Shown: in pieces, positions 42,810 to 51,517 of the stretch
How positions within the stretch are numbered: the stretch's first letter is position 1
Layout of the letters: each line of letters opens with the position of its first letter
Assembly (NCBI RefSeq): GCF_002482975.1
Contig: NZ_DLHA01000019.1
Coordinates: forward strand, 10,408-74,407
Length of the DNA: 64,000 nt
Source: Flavobacterium sp. UBA7680
Lineage (GTDB): Bacteria > Bacteroidota > Bacteroidia > Flavobacteriales > Flavobacteriaceae
Reading direction: 5' to 3'
Translations under genes and position numbers: made by a program
The notes under the pieces: generated by a model
What the model was told of the DNA's origin: nothing
Databases searched by the model: none
Seen by the model: only the letters and a program-made list of their open reading frames with translations

Positions 42810-44120
42810 ATGAAAAATATAGTATTGCTGCTGTGTCTTTGCACAGCATTAGCTCAGGCACAAAAAAAAACTATGCAGTACTTTAGGTACAATGACCAAA
42901 GAGGCATCAATGTTTTTGAAACCACCAAGCAGGACAGCTCCTCTTTTGAAGGCTTCACGGTTAAAATGGGCGGAAATTTAACACTGGATTTTCAAGGGTT
43001 AAACCATCAAAACACCGCATCTGCTGTACTGGTTGATAATGTAAACAGCAATGAACTTATTGCTATTACCAATGGATTCAACCTGGCTATGGCCAATCTG
43101 AATCTCGATACCCAGCTCGATGACGGAATCCGAATGAACCTTACCGTTTATTTGTCCTCAAGGCATCACGAGGAAACCTGGGTAAAGGGGGGGTATATTC
43201 AATTTGATAAACTCTCCTTTCTAAAAAGCAGTTTTATAGATCAGGCTATGAAGTATATAACCCTTAAAGTAGGCGCCTATGATGTAGATTATGGGGACCA
43301 GAACTTCAGGAGAAGTGACGGAGGCAATGCCATTTATAACCCTTTTGTTGAGAACTACATCATGGATGAATTTGCTACTGAAATTGGAGGTGAAGTATAT
43401 TACCATGACAATTCAGGGATCATGATCATGCTGGGGCTCACAAATGGCGCCCTTAATCCAACTGTGGTGGTTTCTACCAAGATAGATGCGGCAACGGGAG
43501 AACCCAATAAGCCCACACCGGCATTGCATGGTAAAATTGGTTATGACAAACAATTCGACAAGGATTTACGCCTGAGGCTTACCGGTTCGTTCTACCACGT
43601 AAAAAGTGCTTTGAATAATACCCTTTTTGCAGGTGACCGAACCGGTTCCCATTATTTTTATGTCATGGAAAATACGGCCGCTACAGCAGTTGCTAATTTC
43701 AGATCAGGACGATACAATCCTGAATTCAGCCAGCAGGTAACCGCACTTATGTTTAATCCTTTTTTGAAGTATAAAGGTTTAGAGGTTTTTGGGACCTACG
43801 AAGTTGCTAATGGCAGAAAAATTACCCAGGCAGATACCCACCAGATAGTACAGTCTGCCGTTGATTTGATCTACAGGTTTCCTGCCGTAAAAGAGAATTT
43901 CTGGATTGCAGCAAGGTACAATACCCTTACTGATTCACCTCTTGACCAGAATGACCAGAAAGTAAATCGTGTGACCGCCTCTGCCGGCTGGTTCTTGACT
44001 AAAAACATCCTGATGAAAGCCGAGTACGTAAATCAGAAATATAAAAATTTCCCCGATACGGATATTAGGCATGGCGGACAATTCGACGGCTTTATGCTGG
44101 AGGCTACCGTTGGATTTTAA
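42810..44120 (+). CDS. Outer-membrane porin-like protein, 436 aa
   Basis: Signal peptide MKNIVLLLCLCTALAQAQ. The rest alternates polar and hydrophobic residues with frequent aromatic girdle positions and ends in a C-terminal Phe (EATVGF), typical of a large outer-membrane barrel. It probably carries a solute across the outer membrane; no specific family identified. Operon with Dps-like and YceI genes. Confidence 0.7.
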   Translation: MKNIVLLLCLCTALAQAQKKTMQYFRYNDQRGINVFETTKQDSSSFEGFTVKMGGNLTLDFQGLNHQNTASAVLVDNVNSNELIAITNGFNLAMANLNLDTQLDDGIRMNLTVYLSSRHHEETWVKGGYIQFDKLSFLKSSFIDQAMKYITLKVGAYDVDYGDQNFRRSDGGNAIYNPFVENYIMDEFATEIGGEVYYHDNSGIMIMLGLTNGALNPTVVVSTKIDAATGEPNKPTPALHGKIGYDKQFDKDLRLRLTGSFYHVKSALNNTLFAGDRTGSHYFYVMENTAATAVANFRSGRYNPEFSQQVTALMFNPFLKYKGLEVFGTYEVANGRKITQADTHQIVQSAVDLIYRFPAVKENFWIAARYNTLTDSPLDQNDQKVNRVTASAGWFLTKNILMKAEYVNQKYKNFPDTDIRHGGQFDGFMLEATVGF

Positions 44121-44174
44121 AAGGGTACCCCCCTATTTTTATAAAAAGAGACCATGCTTGGCATTTAAACTAAT

Positions 44175-45737
44175 ATGCAAAAAATGAAATACAGCTATTT
44201 ATTGACTCTGTTAATGTACAGCTCCTGGCTTATGGCCTCTGTAAGTCCTGCTGCTTTTGTTCCAAAACATTTGCATGCAGGTTACACAGCGCAGATAGAT
44301 ACCACTAAAATCCCTGCTTTTTTTGAAACATATCCTAAATTCAAGCCTTATGAGGCTCAGGTAAAACTGCTTTACAAAAAATATGGCAATCATACCTGGT
44401 ACGATCAGAAAGGACTTATTGAATTTACATTTGTGCTGTACAAACAAGTACAGCAAATCAGGGACGAAGGGGTTCCTCTCACCATACCTTATGAAATGGA
44501 ATTCATCAAAATCTTTGAAAAAGGGGCCAGTACAGTTCCAAACCTGCAGACAGAGCTGCTAATCAGCTGTATGTATTTTTTCTATACCTCTAAAGTTTTT
44601 ACTGGCTTTACCATTGGTAAGAGCCAGGAAACGGGCTGGTATCTTCACAGGGAATTATCCAATACAGCTGATCTGGACTCGCTGATGCAAGTTATTTCTT
44701 TAAAAAAAGAATTTAAACATGAATACTTCAGTCAGTATTATCCGCTTAAGGAGTCATTAAAAAAATACTTGGAAATTCAAAGAAACGGCGGATGGAAACC
44801 GGTGCAGCTCGAAAAAGGCATTAAATCACTGCAAAGCAGTGATTCTTCTCTTACCGTTCAGCAGATCAGAACCCGATTATTTGTGGAAGGTTATATAAAT
44901 CAGGATAGCGGATCCCTTATTTTTGATCAGTCAGTCTCTGATGCGATCACTGCATATGGAACAGCTCAAAATCATGATTTTAACAACAAAATCACACCCC
45001 GTTTAATTGAAATGCTAAACATTTCTGTGCAGAGCAGAATTAAAACCATATCGGTTAATATGGAAAGATGCCGCTGGATAAATCCTAAAATTAATGCGGC
45101 ACAGGAATATATCGCAGTGAATATACCTTCTTTCAGGCTCCTTTATTTCCGTGAAGGAAAACCATTGCTTACTTCCAAAGTAGTAGTTGGAAAGGAATTT
45201 CATAAAACTATTGTTTTCAGTGGCAGCATAAGTTATATTGCTTTCAGCCCCTACTGGAATGTACCCTCCAGCATCCTTAAAAAGGAAATACTGCCAAAAA
45301 TAAAGAAGAACCCCAATTATTTGAAAAATCAGAATATGGAATGGCATAACGGGCAGGTCAGGCAAAAACCCGGAGGCAGCAACGCCTTAGGCCTTGTGAA
45401 ATTTATGTTTCCAAACTCCCATAACATTTATCTTCATGATTCGCCTTCCAAATCTTTTTTCAACATGGACAAAAGAGCCTTCAGCCATGGGTGCGTCCGG
45501 GTAGAGAAAGCACGTGATCTGGCAATTGCCATTATGGAAAAACAAGCCAATTGGAACAGCTCCAAAGTAGATGCTGCCATGCATTTGGGAAAAGAAAATA
45601 CCTATGTACTGGAGAATAAAATCCCTGTTTACATTGCTTATTTTACTGCATGGGCTGACGGCAGCGGTAATATTGCATTTTATGATGATCTCTATAATCG
45701 TGACAATGCTCTTGCAGCGGTTCTTTTCCAGAATTAA
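44175..45737 (+). CDS. L,D-transpeptidase (YkuD domain), 520 aa
   Basis: A YcbB-like murein L,D-transpeptidase. Signal peptide at the N-terminus (an internal ATG at 44184 is equally good), a long linker region, a peptidoglycan-binding-like domain (about 215-290), and the YkuD domain with HDSPSKSFF and SHGCVRV, catalytic Cys440. It makes 3-3 crosslinks in peptidoglycan, typical of stress or non-growing cells. It lies 54 bases after the beta-barrel gene. Confidence 0.88.
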   Translation: MQKMKYSYLLTLLMYSSWLMASVSPAAFVPKHLHAGYTAQIDTTKIPAFFETYPKFKPYEAQVKLLYKKYGNHTWYDQKGLIEFTFVLYKQVQQIRDEGVPLTIPYEMEFIKIFEKGASTVPNLQTELLISCMYFFYTSKVFTGFTIGKSQETGWYLHRELSNTADLDSLMQVISLKKEFKHEYFSQYYPLKESLKKYLEIQRNGGWKPVQLEKGIKSLQSSDSSLTVQQIRTRLFVEGYINQDSGSLIFDQSVSDAITAYGTAQNHDFNNKITPRLIEMLNISVQSRIKTISVNMERCRWINPKINAAQEYIAVNIPSFRLLYFREGKPLLTSKVVVGKEFHKTIVFSGSISYIAFSPYWNVPSSILKKEILPKIKKNPNYLKNQNMEWHNGQVRQKPGGSNALGLVKFMFPNSHNIYLHDSPSKSFFNMDKRAFSHGCVRVEKARDLAIAIMEKQANWNSSKVDAAMHLGKENTYVLENKIPVYIAYFTAWADGSGNIAFYDDLYNRDNALAAVLFQN

Positions 45738-46786
45738 TTCTTCATCTTGCTTATTTTCATATAATCAAGAATTTTTAACTCGCTGCCCTTTTTTTCGATT
45801 AATCCTTCATTCCTAAATTCTGTCAATGTTCTGCTTACCGTTTCAGAGGCAGTCCCTGACATGGCAGCCAAATCATCCCGGGTTACATTAATACTATCCC
45901 CTTTTACTGCTTCTTCCTGACGAAAAAGCCTAAGTAAGGATTCCGCTATGCGCTTTCTTACCGATTGATAGGCCAGCTGAAGCAGATGATTGTCTTTGGA
46001 CCTGATTTCATTTGAAAGGATTTTAATGAATTTTTCTGCCACATCAGGGTATAGTCTTAGTAATTCTTTGAGTTGTTCTTTTGGAAAAAAACATACCTGA
46101 CTGTCCTGCAGAGCAGTTGCAGTATCTGTGTAAGTTTCATCAGAGAGAATGGTGTTTACTCCGATAAAATCATTGGGATGATACATCCCTGTCATAAGTT
46201 CACGCCCGTCTTCAGACATCTTGACTGTTTTGATTTTACCTGAGATCACAAGATAAATCCCAATCGCCCGATCGCCTTCGTAATGAATAATCTGGTTTTT
46301 CTTAAAAGGCCTGTGAACATGCTCTTCTATCATTTTCCTGAGTTCCGTAAGTCCCTCCTTATCCCCCACTAAACTCTCCAGATGCCCCAGGGACTGACTG
46401 TAGAAATCTTTTTGTGAGTTCTTTTTATTTAACCTGCTTTCTATGGCATGCAAAAGCTCCATATCATCAAAGGGTTTGGTCAGGTAATCATCCGCCCCCA
46501 TTTCCATTGCCTTTCGCAAATCCGGCCTTTCGGATTTTGCTGTTATGAAAATAAAGGGAATGTTACTTGTTTTTGGGTTTTTATTTAGCATATACAATAC
46601 ACCATAGCCATCAAGTTCGGGCATCATGATATCGCACAGAATGATATCGGGCAGGTTCGCAACAGCAGATTCGACACCTACTTTACCATTATTGGCCTGA
46701 TAAACCGTATACTGGGCCAGATTAAGGATCTCTACAATATTTTCCCTAATGTCATTATTATCTTCAATAATTAGTACTTTGCTCAT
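45734..46786 (-). CDS. Receiver domain fused to CRP/FNR-type regulator, 350 aa
   Basis: Receiver domain (residues 3-120; acidic IIEDNND, phospho-acceptor Asp52 in CDIMMPE, Lys in YLTKPF), then a cNMP-binding beta-roll (about 155-250, HYEGDRAIGIYLVISGKIK) and a CRP-type winged helix (about 290-345; NVTRDDLAAMSGTASETVSR with the recognition Glu and Arg). It combines FixJ-like input with FixK-like output in one protein. The start overlaps the FixL-like kinase stop (ATGA). It is the best candidate to bind the tandem TGA-N6-TCA promoters of this region. The beta-roll lacks the clear Arg/Glu cyclic-AMP pocket, so I do not assume a cyclic nucleotide ligand. Confidence 0.9.
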   Translation of the reverse strand: MSKVLIIEDNNDIRENIVEILNLAQYTVYQANNGKVGVESAVANLPDIILCDIMMPELDGYGVLYMLNKNPKTSNIPFIFITAKSERPDLRKAMEMGADDYLTKPFDDMELLHAIESRLNKKNSQKDFYSQSLGHLESLVGDKEGLTELRKMIEEHVHRPFKKNQIIHYEGDRAIGIYLVISGKIKTVKMSEDGRELMTGMYHPNDFIGVNTILSDETYTDTATALQDSQVCFFPKEQLKELLRLYPDVAEKFIKILSNEIRSKDNHLLQLAYQSVRKRIAESLLRLFRQEEAVKGDSINVTRDDLAAMSGTASETVSRTLTEFRNEGLIEKKGSELKILDYMKISKMKN

Positions 46787-48027
46787 GATATGGGAAATGT
46801 TAAGGTGAATAATGTTCCTTCTTTTTCATTACTGTTAAATTCTGCAGTCCCTCTCATCAGGGTGACATATCGGTCCACTATATTTAAACCCAGACCGGTA
46901 CCAGGGATACTGCCGGTATTATGTGCCCTGAAAAAAGCCTGAAATAGATGTTTTTGTTCCTCCAAAGGAATTCCTATACCATCATCATGAACCGACAGAA
47001 TACAGCTTAAATCATTAATTTCTGTCGTAAAATCAATACAGCAGTTATCACCCGAATACTTTATGGCATTTCCAATTAAATTAATGGCACAATTCTTTAA
47101 TAGATTAGCATCCAGATATATCATCGTTTGGATCCCTACATGCCGGCAGACAATATTTTGACTGGGCTTGGCCAGAAGCTGCATCTCTTCACTTATTTCC
47201 TCTGCAAATTTAACCAGGTCAAAGCAGGTATAGCTGGCTTTTACTTTTCCTGTTTCCAATTTTTCAACATACAAAAAATCATTAAGGATAGCCGTTAAAC
47301 TCATCACTGAGTTTTTAATTTTGCCAATATGCTTTGCTATCTGCTCACTGCCAAAAGGTATAGCATATTTTTCAATTAGTGAGGCCGATAACTGCACGGT
47401 GCTGAGCGGAGTACGAAATTCATGCGAGGCCATGGATAAAAAACGGTTTTTCAATTTATTGAGTTCTTTTTCCTTCTCCAGGGAAATACTCACTTTCTCT
47501 TTCGCCTTTTCCAAAGCAAAAATGGTGTCATTTAAGGATTTTGTCCGCTCTTCTACAAGTTCTTCCAAATGTGCTGCGTAATCTTTAAAGCGCTCCTCAT
47601 CTACTTTTTGCTGCGACAGATCATGAATAAATCCCGCATAGATAGTCCTGCCCGAATATTTTACCTCACTGACCCCTAATTTCATCGGAAACACATAACC
47701 GCCTTTACGAAGCCCAGTGAGTTCGCGTCCAATACCAATTATGCTCGCCTTTCTAGTTGCTTTATAATTACCAAGATAGTGATCATGTTTCTCACGGTCA
47801 GGTGAAGGCATTAACATAGAAATATTTTTGCCTATAACTTCCTCTTGCTTATAATCAAATAGCTTACATGCTGCAGGATTCATGGATTCTATGGTCCCTA
47901 CGTCATCAATAGTAATGATTCCATCCAGGGCATTTTGTACAAGTGCATATAATAAGGCCGCATTATCCATTACCAAAGTGATCAAATTAGGATGATCCTT
48001 ATAAAGGTCGGCTATTATAAGCGGCAA
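46783..48027 (-). CDS. FixL-like PAS histidine kinase, putative haem oxygen sensor, 414 aa
   Basis: A soluble PAS-HisKA-HATPase kinase. The PAS domain (about 25-140) shows KHDHYLGNY with His81, then IIGIGR with Arg101, and TGLRKGGYVFP. The 20-residue His-to-Arg spacing equals that of the haem-ligand His200 and distal Arg220 in Bradyrhizobium FixL. His202 in SHEFRTP is the phospho-acceptor; NLIGNAIKYS and GTGLGLNI are the ATP-binding boxes. It probably senses oxygen or a gas ligand and phosphorylates the overlapping receiver-CRP gene. Confidence 0.85.
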   Translation of the reverse strand: MPLIIADLYKDHPNLITLVMDNAALLYALVQNALDGIITIDDVGTIESMNPAACKLFDYKQEEVIGKNISMLMPSPDREKHDHYLGNYKATRKASIIGIGRELTGLRKGGYVFPMKLGVSEVKYSGRTIYAGFIHDLSQQKVDEERFKDYAAHLEELVEERTKSLNDTIFALEKAKEKVSISLEKEKELNKLKNRFLSMASHEFRTPLSTVQLSASLIEKYAIPFGSEQIAKHIGKIKNSVMSLTAILNDFLYVEKLETGKVKASYTCFDLVKFAEEISEEMQLLAKPSQNIVCRHVGIQTMIYLDANLLKNCAINLIGNAIKYSGDNCCIDFTTEINDLSCILSVHDDGIGIPLEEQKHLFQAFFRAHNTGSIPGTGLGLNIVDRYVTLMRGTAEFNSNEKEGTLFTLTFPIS

Positions 48028-48176
48028 ATAGCTTTTAATGTGAATATTATGATATAATTATCACATTATCATTCATTTAACAGTATAATGCACTATCAAA
48101 GCAATTTTTTACGCAATACAACCATTGTTCTGAATACTGTGAAAAAAATGAATTCCAGTTAAATTCTGCAGCAAAG

Positions 48177-48241
48177 TGACACAAATCATTATTTATCATG
48201 CTTTAACTCATTTGCATTTAGTGCCATATATTGCTTCTTTG
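48177..48241 (+). promoter_or_regulatory. Tandem CRP/FNR-box promoter 5 (pseudo-receiver gene)
   Basis: TGA-N6-TCATTA at 48177, TGC-N6-TCATTT at 48199 (22 bp apart), -7 CTTCTTTG at 48234-48241. The promoter overlaps the beginning of the longer ORF and so sets the start at ATG 48267. Confidence 0.82.
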
Positions 48242-48266
48242 TCATCAAAACCAAAACCGACTTCTG

Positions 48267-48707
48267 ATGCAAAACAAAAACAGGCGCATGCTGCTTATAA
48301 AAGACGATTCTAAAACAACAGATGTATTTTATGCCGCTTTGAACAATTTAGAATCAAGGCATCCCATTACTGTATTTAAAAATGTAAAATTATGCCTGAA
48401 ATTTTTAAACCAGGAGTCTACCGCTGCTCCCATGCTATTTTTTAATCTAAGCGAAAACAGCTGTAAATGCCTTGATGAAATAGTATCTCTCAGAAATGAT
48501 AGCAAAAACAAAGATTTGCCTATTGTAGTTTATGATCCACTGGCAAAGCTTAGTGATGAAGCTATTTTCATCGCAGGGGCGAACATCTACATAAAAAAAT
48601 CAAAGGATCCCTTAGAACTTAAAAAGGTGATAAAAAAAGTAATCAATCTGGACTGGCAGTTTGAATCGGGAAAATTTAATAGGGAAACCTTTTTTGTTTC
48701 AGTTTAA
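48267..48707 (+). CDS. Pseudo-receiver protein without phospho-acceptor Asp, 146 aa
   Basis: A CheY-like fold (MLLIKDDSKTTDVFYAALNN, LCLKFLNQES, PIVVYDPLAKLSDEAIFIAG, YIKKSKDPLELKKVI). At the usual phospho-acceptor position there is Asn60 (FFNLSE). An alternative start at 48231 is rejected because it lies within the promoter. It may be an unphosphorylated scaffold or antagonist for the nearby kinase and regulator. It lies divergent from them. Confidence 0.7.
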   Translation: MQNKNRRMLLIKDDSKTTDVFYAALNNLESRHPITVFKNVKLCLKFLNQESTAAPMLFFNLSENSCKCLDEIVSLRNDSKNKDLPIVVYDPLAKLSDEAIFIAGANIYIKKSKDPLELKKVIKKVINLDWQFESGKFNRETFFVSV

Positions 48708-48734
48708 TTCAATATTCCACCCTACCATTAAAAG

Positions 48735-48799
48735 TGCCTTACATCATTTTTATCCGGGAGTTTTGTCATTTCCAATTTTAAACTGTTAGTCCAACTTTG
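48735..48799 (+). promoter_or_regulatory. Tandem CRP/FNR-box promoter 6 (BON copy 2)
   Basis: TGC-N6-TCATTT at 48735, GGA-N6-TCATTT at 48757 (22 bp apart; the left half-site is degenerate), -7 CAACTTTG at 48792-48799. Gene start near 48856. Confidence 0.75.
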
Positions 48800-48855
48800 T
48801 AGTGGAAATAAAAAACGGAACAATCCCTGGCTTGCTAAATTTTAAATGAACAATG

Positions 48856-49563
48856 ATGAAAAAAAATGAAATTTTACAACGAGATGTTCAGGATGCTTTA
48901 AACTGGGAGCCTGAGTTAAATACAGCTCAAATTCAAGTCAGTGCCAATAACGGCTTAATTACCCTGAGCGGCTTTGTTGATTTACCCGAAAAAAAAACAA
49001 AAGCCAGAAATACAGCAAAACAGGTTCCCGGAGTTTTAGGAGTTCTGGAAAATATTAAAATAAAAACCAACAGCTGGGAATATCAAAACGATCATGATCT
49101 TGCCCAGACAATAATAAAAGCTTTCAAATGGAATTGGAACACGGTAAATGACACGATTCAGGTTCAGGTAAAAAATGGGCATGTAACACTTACCGGCGAG
49201 CTGGAATGGCATTACCAGAAAGAGGGCGCTACAAAAGCTGTCAACAATGTAATTGGTGTTAAGGGAGTAGATAATAATATTTGCATAGAATCAGGACTTA
49301 ATGCAACGATTACTAAAGATAGCATCAAAGGCGCTCTGCAAGGCCATATAGCAATTGATCTGGAAGGAATTGTAATACAAGTTTTCGAAAATGAAGTAAT
49401 CCTTGAAGGCAGAGTGGATTCGAGATATCAGAAAGAGCTGGCTGCAAAAATTATATGGAAAACACCCGGAGTGCGTAATGTAGTAAACAATCTTAAGATA
49501 ATCCATGAAAATACAAGACTAACACTGGGGCTTTTTTATAAACAGCTCGCTAAATTATATTAA
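48856..49563 (+). CDS. Triple BON-domain protein, copy 2
   Basis: Three BON repeats, closest in layout to copies at 37450, 50727 and 56751 (ILQRDVQDALNWEPELNTAQ at the N-terminus). The C-terminus is longer than in its paralogues (TLGLFYKQLAKLY). The start is set at the second Met by comparison. One base separates it from the next gene. Confidence 0.82.
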   Translation: MKKNEILQRDVQDALNWEPELNTAQIQVSANNGLITLSGFVDLPEKKTKARNTAKQVPGVLGVLENIKIKTNSWEYQNDHDLAQTIIKAFKWNWNTVNDTIQVQVKNGHVTLTGELEWHYQKEGATKAVNNVIGVKGVDNNICIESGLNATITKDSIKGALQGHIAIDLEGIVIQVFENEVILEGRVDSRYQKELAAKIIWKTPGVRNVVNNLKIIHENTRLTLGLFYKQLAKLY

Positions 49564-49564
49564 T

Positions 49565-50122
49565 ATGAAAAACACAAATACACTGGTTGCGTTTTATGCT
49601 ACTCACCTTAAGGCTGAAGCAGCTATTAAGAAACTTGAAAAAAGCGGATTTGATATGACCCAGCTATCCATCATGGGATCGGATTACCATTCTGAAGAGA
49701 CCGTAACGGGTTACTACAACGTAGGGGACCGCATGAAAAAATGGGGCAGCTTTGGTGCTTTTTGGGGAGGCTTCTGGGGTTTGTTATTTGGATCTGCTTT
49801 CTTTTTTATTCCCGGACTTGGTCCACTGCTTGTCGCCGGGCCTCTTGTTTCTGCCATTATAGGAGCACTTGAAGGGGCAGCATTACTGGGAGGTACCAGC
49901 GTTATTGCCGCGGCACTGGTAAGTCTGGGGATTTCAAATCATGAGGTTATAAAATATGAAACGCAGATCAAAGCAGGTAAGTTTATGCTGGTTGTACACG
50001 GAAGTAAAGCCAACACTGAGAATGCGCGCAAAGTACTGGGAATTCATATTCCTAAAGAAAATGGCATACATAAAAAAAATGATATTTCTGCTCAGGAAAT
50101 GGAAGCATCCACAATGTTATAA
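49565..50122 (+). CDS. YflT/GspM-like general stress protein, 185 aa
   Basis: N-terminal AFYATHLKAEAAIKKLEKSGFDMTQL matches the heat-induced/general stress YflT domain; a glycine-rich membrane-like middle (FGAFWGGFWGLLFGSAFFF, two segments) follows, and a short globular C-terminus. It lies one base after BON copy 2, so the two are in one operon. Likely bound to the inner membrane. Confidence 0.75.
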   Translation: MKNTNTLVAFYATHLKAEAAIKKLEKSGFDMTQLSIMGSDYHSEETVTGYYNVGDRMKKWGSFGAFWGGFWGLLFGSAFFFIPGLGPLLVAGPLVSAIIGALEGAALLGGTSVIAAALVSLGISNHEVIKYETQIKAGKFMLVVHGSKANTENARKVLGIHIPKENGIHKKNDISAQEMEASTML

Positions 50123-50156
50123 GTAAAATAAGCAATAAAAATCACACCCTAAAAAA

Positions 50157-50576
50157 ATGAAAACTATAAAACAATTAGGCATTTATTTAGATCATGCTGC
50201 TGCAAATTTAATCGATTTCCCCAGTAATGATAAAGAGCCACAGTCTATAATTTCTGAATTTGATAATCAGGACAAACATGAAACGCTGCAAAGAAGCGAA
50301 AATGAAATGCACCACAAAGAGCAGGACAAACAAAGGGCTTACTTTAAAAAAATTGCAGCCATTGCCTCACACTCCAGTGAACTGCTATTATTTGGTCCCA
50401 CTACAGCAAAAACTGAATTACTGCACTTTTTGCAAAAAGACAATAGTTTTGGCAAAATTAAAATCGAGACTGAAAACACCAATAAATTGACAACGCACCA
50501 GCAGCAGGTATTTGTTCGGGAACATTTTAAAAAGTTCGACTTTAAAAATGGTTTAAATGGAAAAAATACTTTTTAA
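50157..50576 (+). CDS. Conserved flavobacterial hypothetical protein, 139 aa
   Basis: Starts MKTIKQLGIYLDHAAANLID, ends with THQQQVFVREHFKKFDF. A conserved LLLFGPTTAKTELLHFL segment can be seen. I recall similar short proteins in Bacteroidota stress loci, but no function. It is third in the BON-YflT operon. Confidence 0.55.
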   Translation: MKTIKQLGIYLDHAAANLIDFPSNDKEPQSIISEFDNQDKHETLQRSENEMHHKEQDKQRAYFKKIAAIASHSSELLLFGPTTAKTELLHFLQKDNSFGKIKIETENTNKLTTHQQQVFVREHFKKFDFKNGLNGKNTF

Positions 50577-50726
50577 AATAAACTGCCATACCATACAAAG
50601 GGAATTGCAATTAAAACCATTGCCCATTATCAAAGCATTTAATAGCATCTGGGAATTGAATTTGCCATATAAGAAATAACGCGAGGAGCTTGCTAAAAAT
50701 AAATTATAAATTTAAATATGCATATT

Positions 50727-51395
50727 ATGAGAACCAACGAAGAATTACAGAAAGACGTTCAGAATGCGATTAAGTGGGAACCGCTTTTGCATGCAGCAGA
50801 AATTGGAGTAATAGTTAAAGATGGTGTGGTAACCCTGTCGGGGATTGTAGACGGTTATTACAAAAAAAAGGAGGCTGAAACCGCCGCCAAAAACGTGGCA
50901 GGCGTAAAAGCTGTTGTGGAAGATATAGAAATCAAATACTCCAATAACCTTACCAAAACAGATAATGATATTGCCAATGAAGTCTTAAAAGCCTTAAAAG
51001 ACAATTGGGCTGTATCGGAAGATCATGTCAAGGTAAAGGTAGAAGATGGCTGGGTTAATTTAGAAGGTGAACTTACGTGGAATTTTCAAAAACAGGATGC
51101 TAAAAATTGTATCAGTTACCTTCCGGGAGTAAGAGGTGTCACCAATGATATTAAAATCAAATCCGATATTACCAATGCCATCGAAAAAAAGGATATCGAA
51201 AAAGCACTGCAAAGAGCATGGGGAGTAAATGAGAAAGAGATTACGGTCACCGTAGAGGGTACCCATGTTAAGCTGACAGGTTTTGTTGATTCTATATTCC
51301 AAAAAGATCAAGTAGAACAAATCGTCTGGAAAACTCCGGGTATTTGGTCCATTGATAATGATCTTGTTATAGAATATGATTATGCCGCATTGTAA
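50727..51395 (+). CDS. Triple BON-domain protein, copy 3
   Basis: N-terminus is almost identical to copy 1 (TNEELQKDVQNAIKWEPLLH). Three BON repeats, no signal peptide. The Met at 50727 is preferred over 50718 by alignment with copy 1. A perfect tandem-box promoter was not found upstream; only a weak TGC-N6-TCA occurs near 50620. Terminator at 51411. Confidence 0.82.
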   Translation: MRTNEELQKDVQNAIKWEPLLHAAEIGVIVKDGVVTLSGIVDGYYKKKEAETAAKNVAGVKAVVEDIEIKYSNNLTKTDNDIANEVLKALKDNWAVSEDHVKVKVEDGWVNLEGELTWNFQKQDAKNCISYLPGVRGVTNDIKIKSDITNAIEKKDIEKALQRAWGVNEKEITVTVEGTHVKLTGFVDSIFQKDQVEQIVWKTPGIWSIDNDLVIEYDYAAL

Positions 51396-51410
51396 AATGA
51401 GAGAAAAGAA

Positions 51411-51437
51411 ATAGAGGCCAATGTCCTCTATTTTTAT
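51411..51437 (+). terminator. Intrinsic terminator after BON copy 3
   Basis: ATAGAGG (51411-51417) pairs perfectly with CCTCTAT (51425-51431) with a 7-nt loop, and a T-rich tail follows. It ends the BON transcript. Confidence 0.8.
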
Positions 51438-51517
51438 TTACATCTGTGGGTAATTGAACCATTATAATAAAATAAAGCGTCCTGGTAGATTGCTTTAAAT
51501 ACTTTAAGATCAGCATT

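Noticed and set aside
48050..48063. TGATA...TATCA palindrome upstream of the FixL-like kinase as an autoregulatory box
   Set aside because: Half-site spacing is N8 rather than N6 and no second box or -7 element is in register.
50577..50726. Tandem-box promoter upstream of BON copy 3
   Set aside because: Only one weak TGC-N6-TCA is present; the 22-bp partner and the -7 element at fixed distance are missing.
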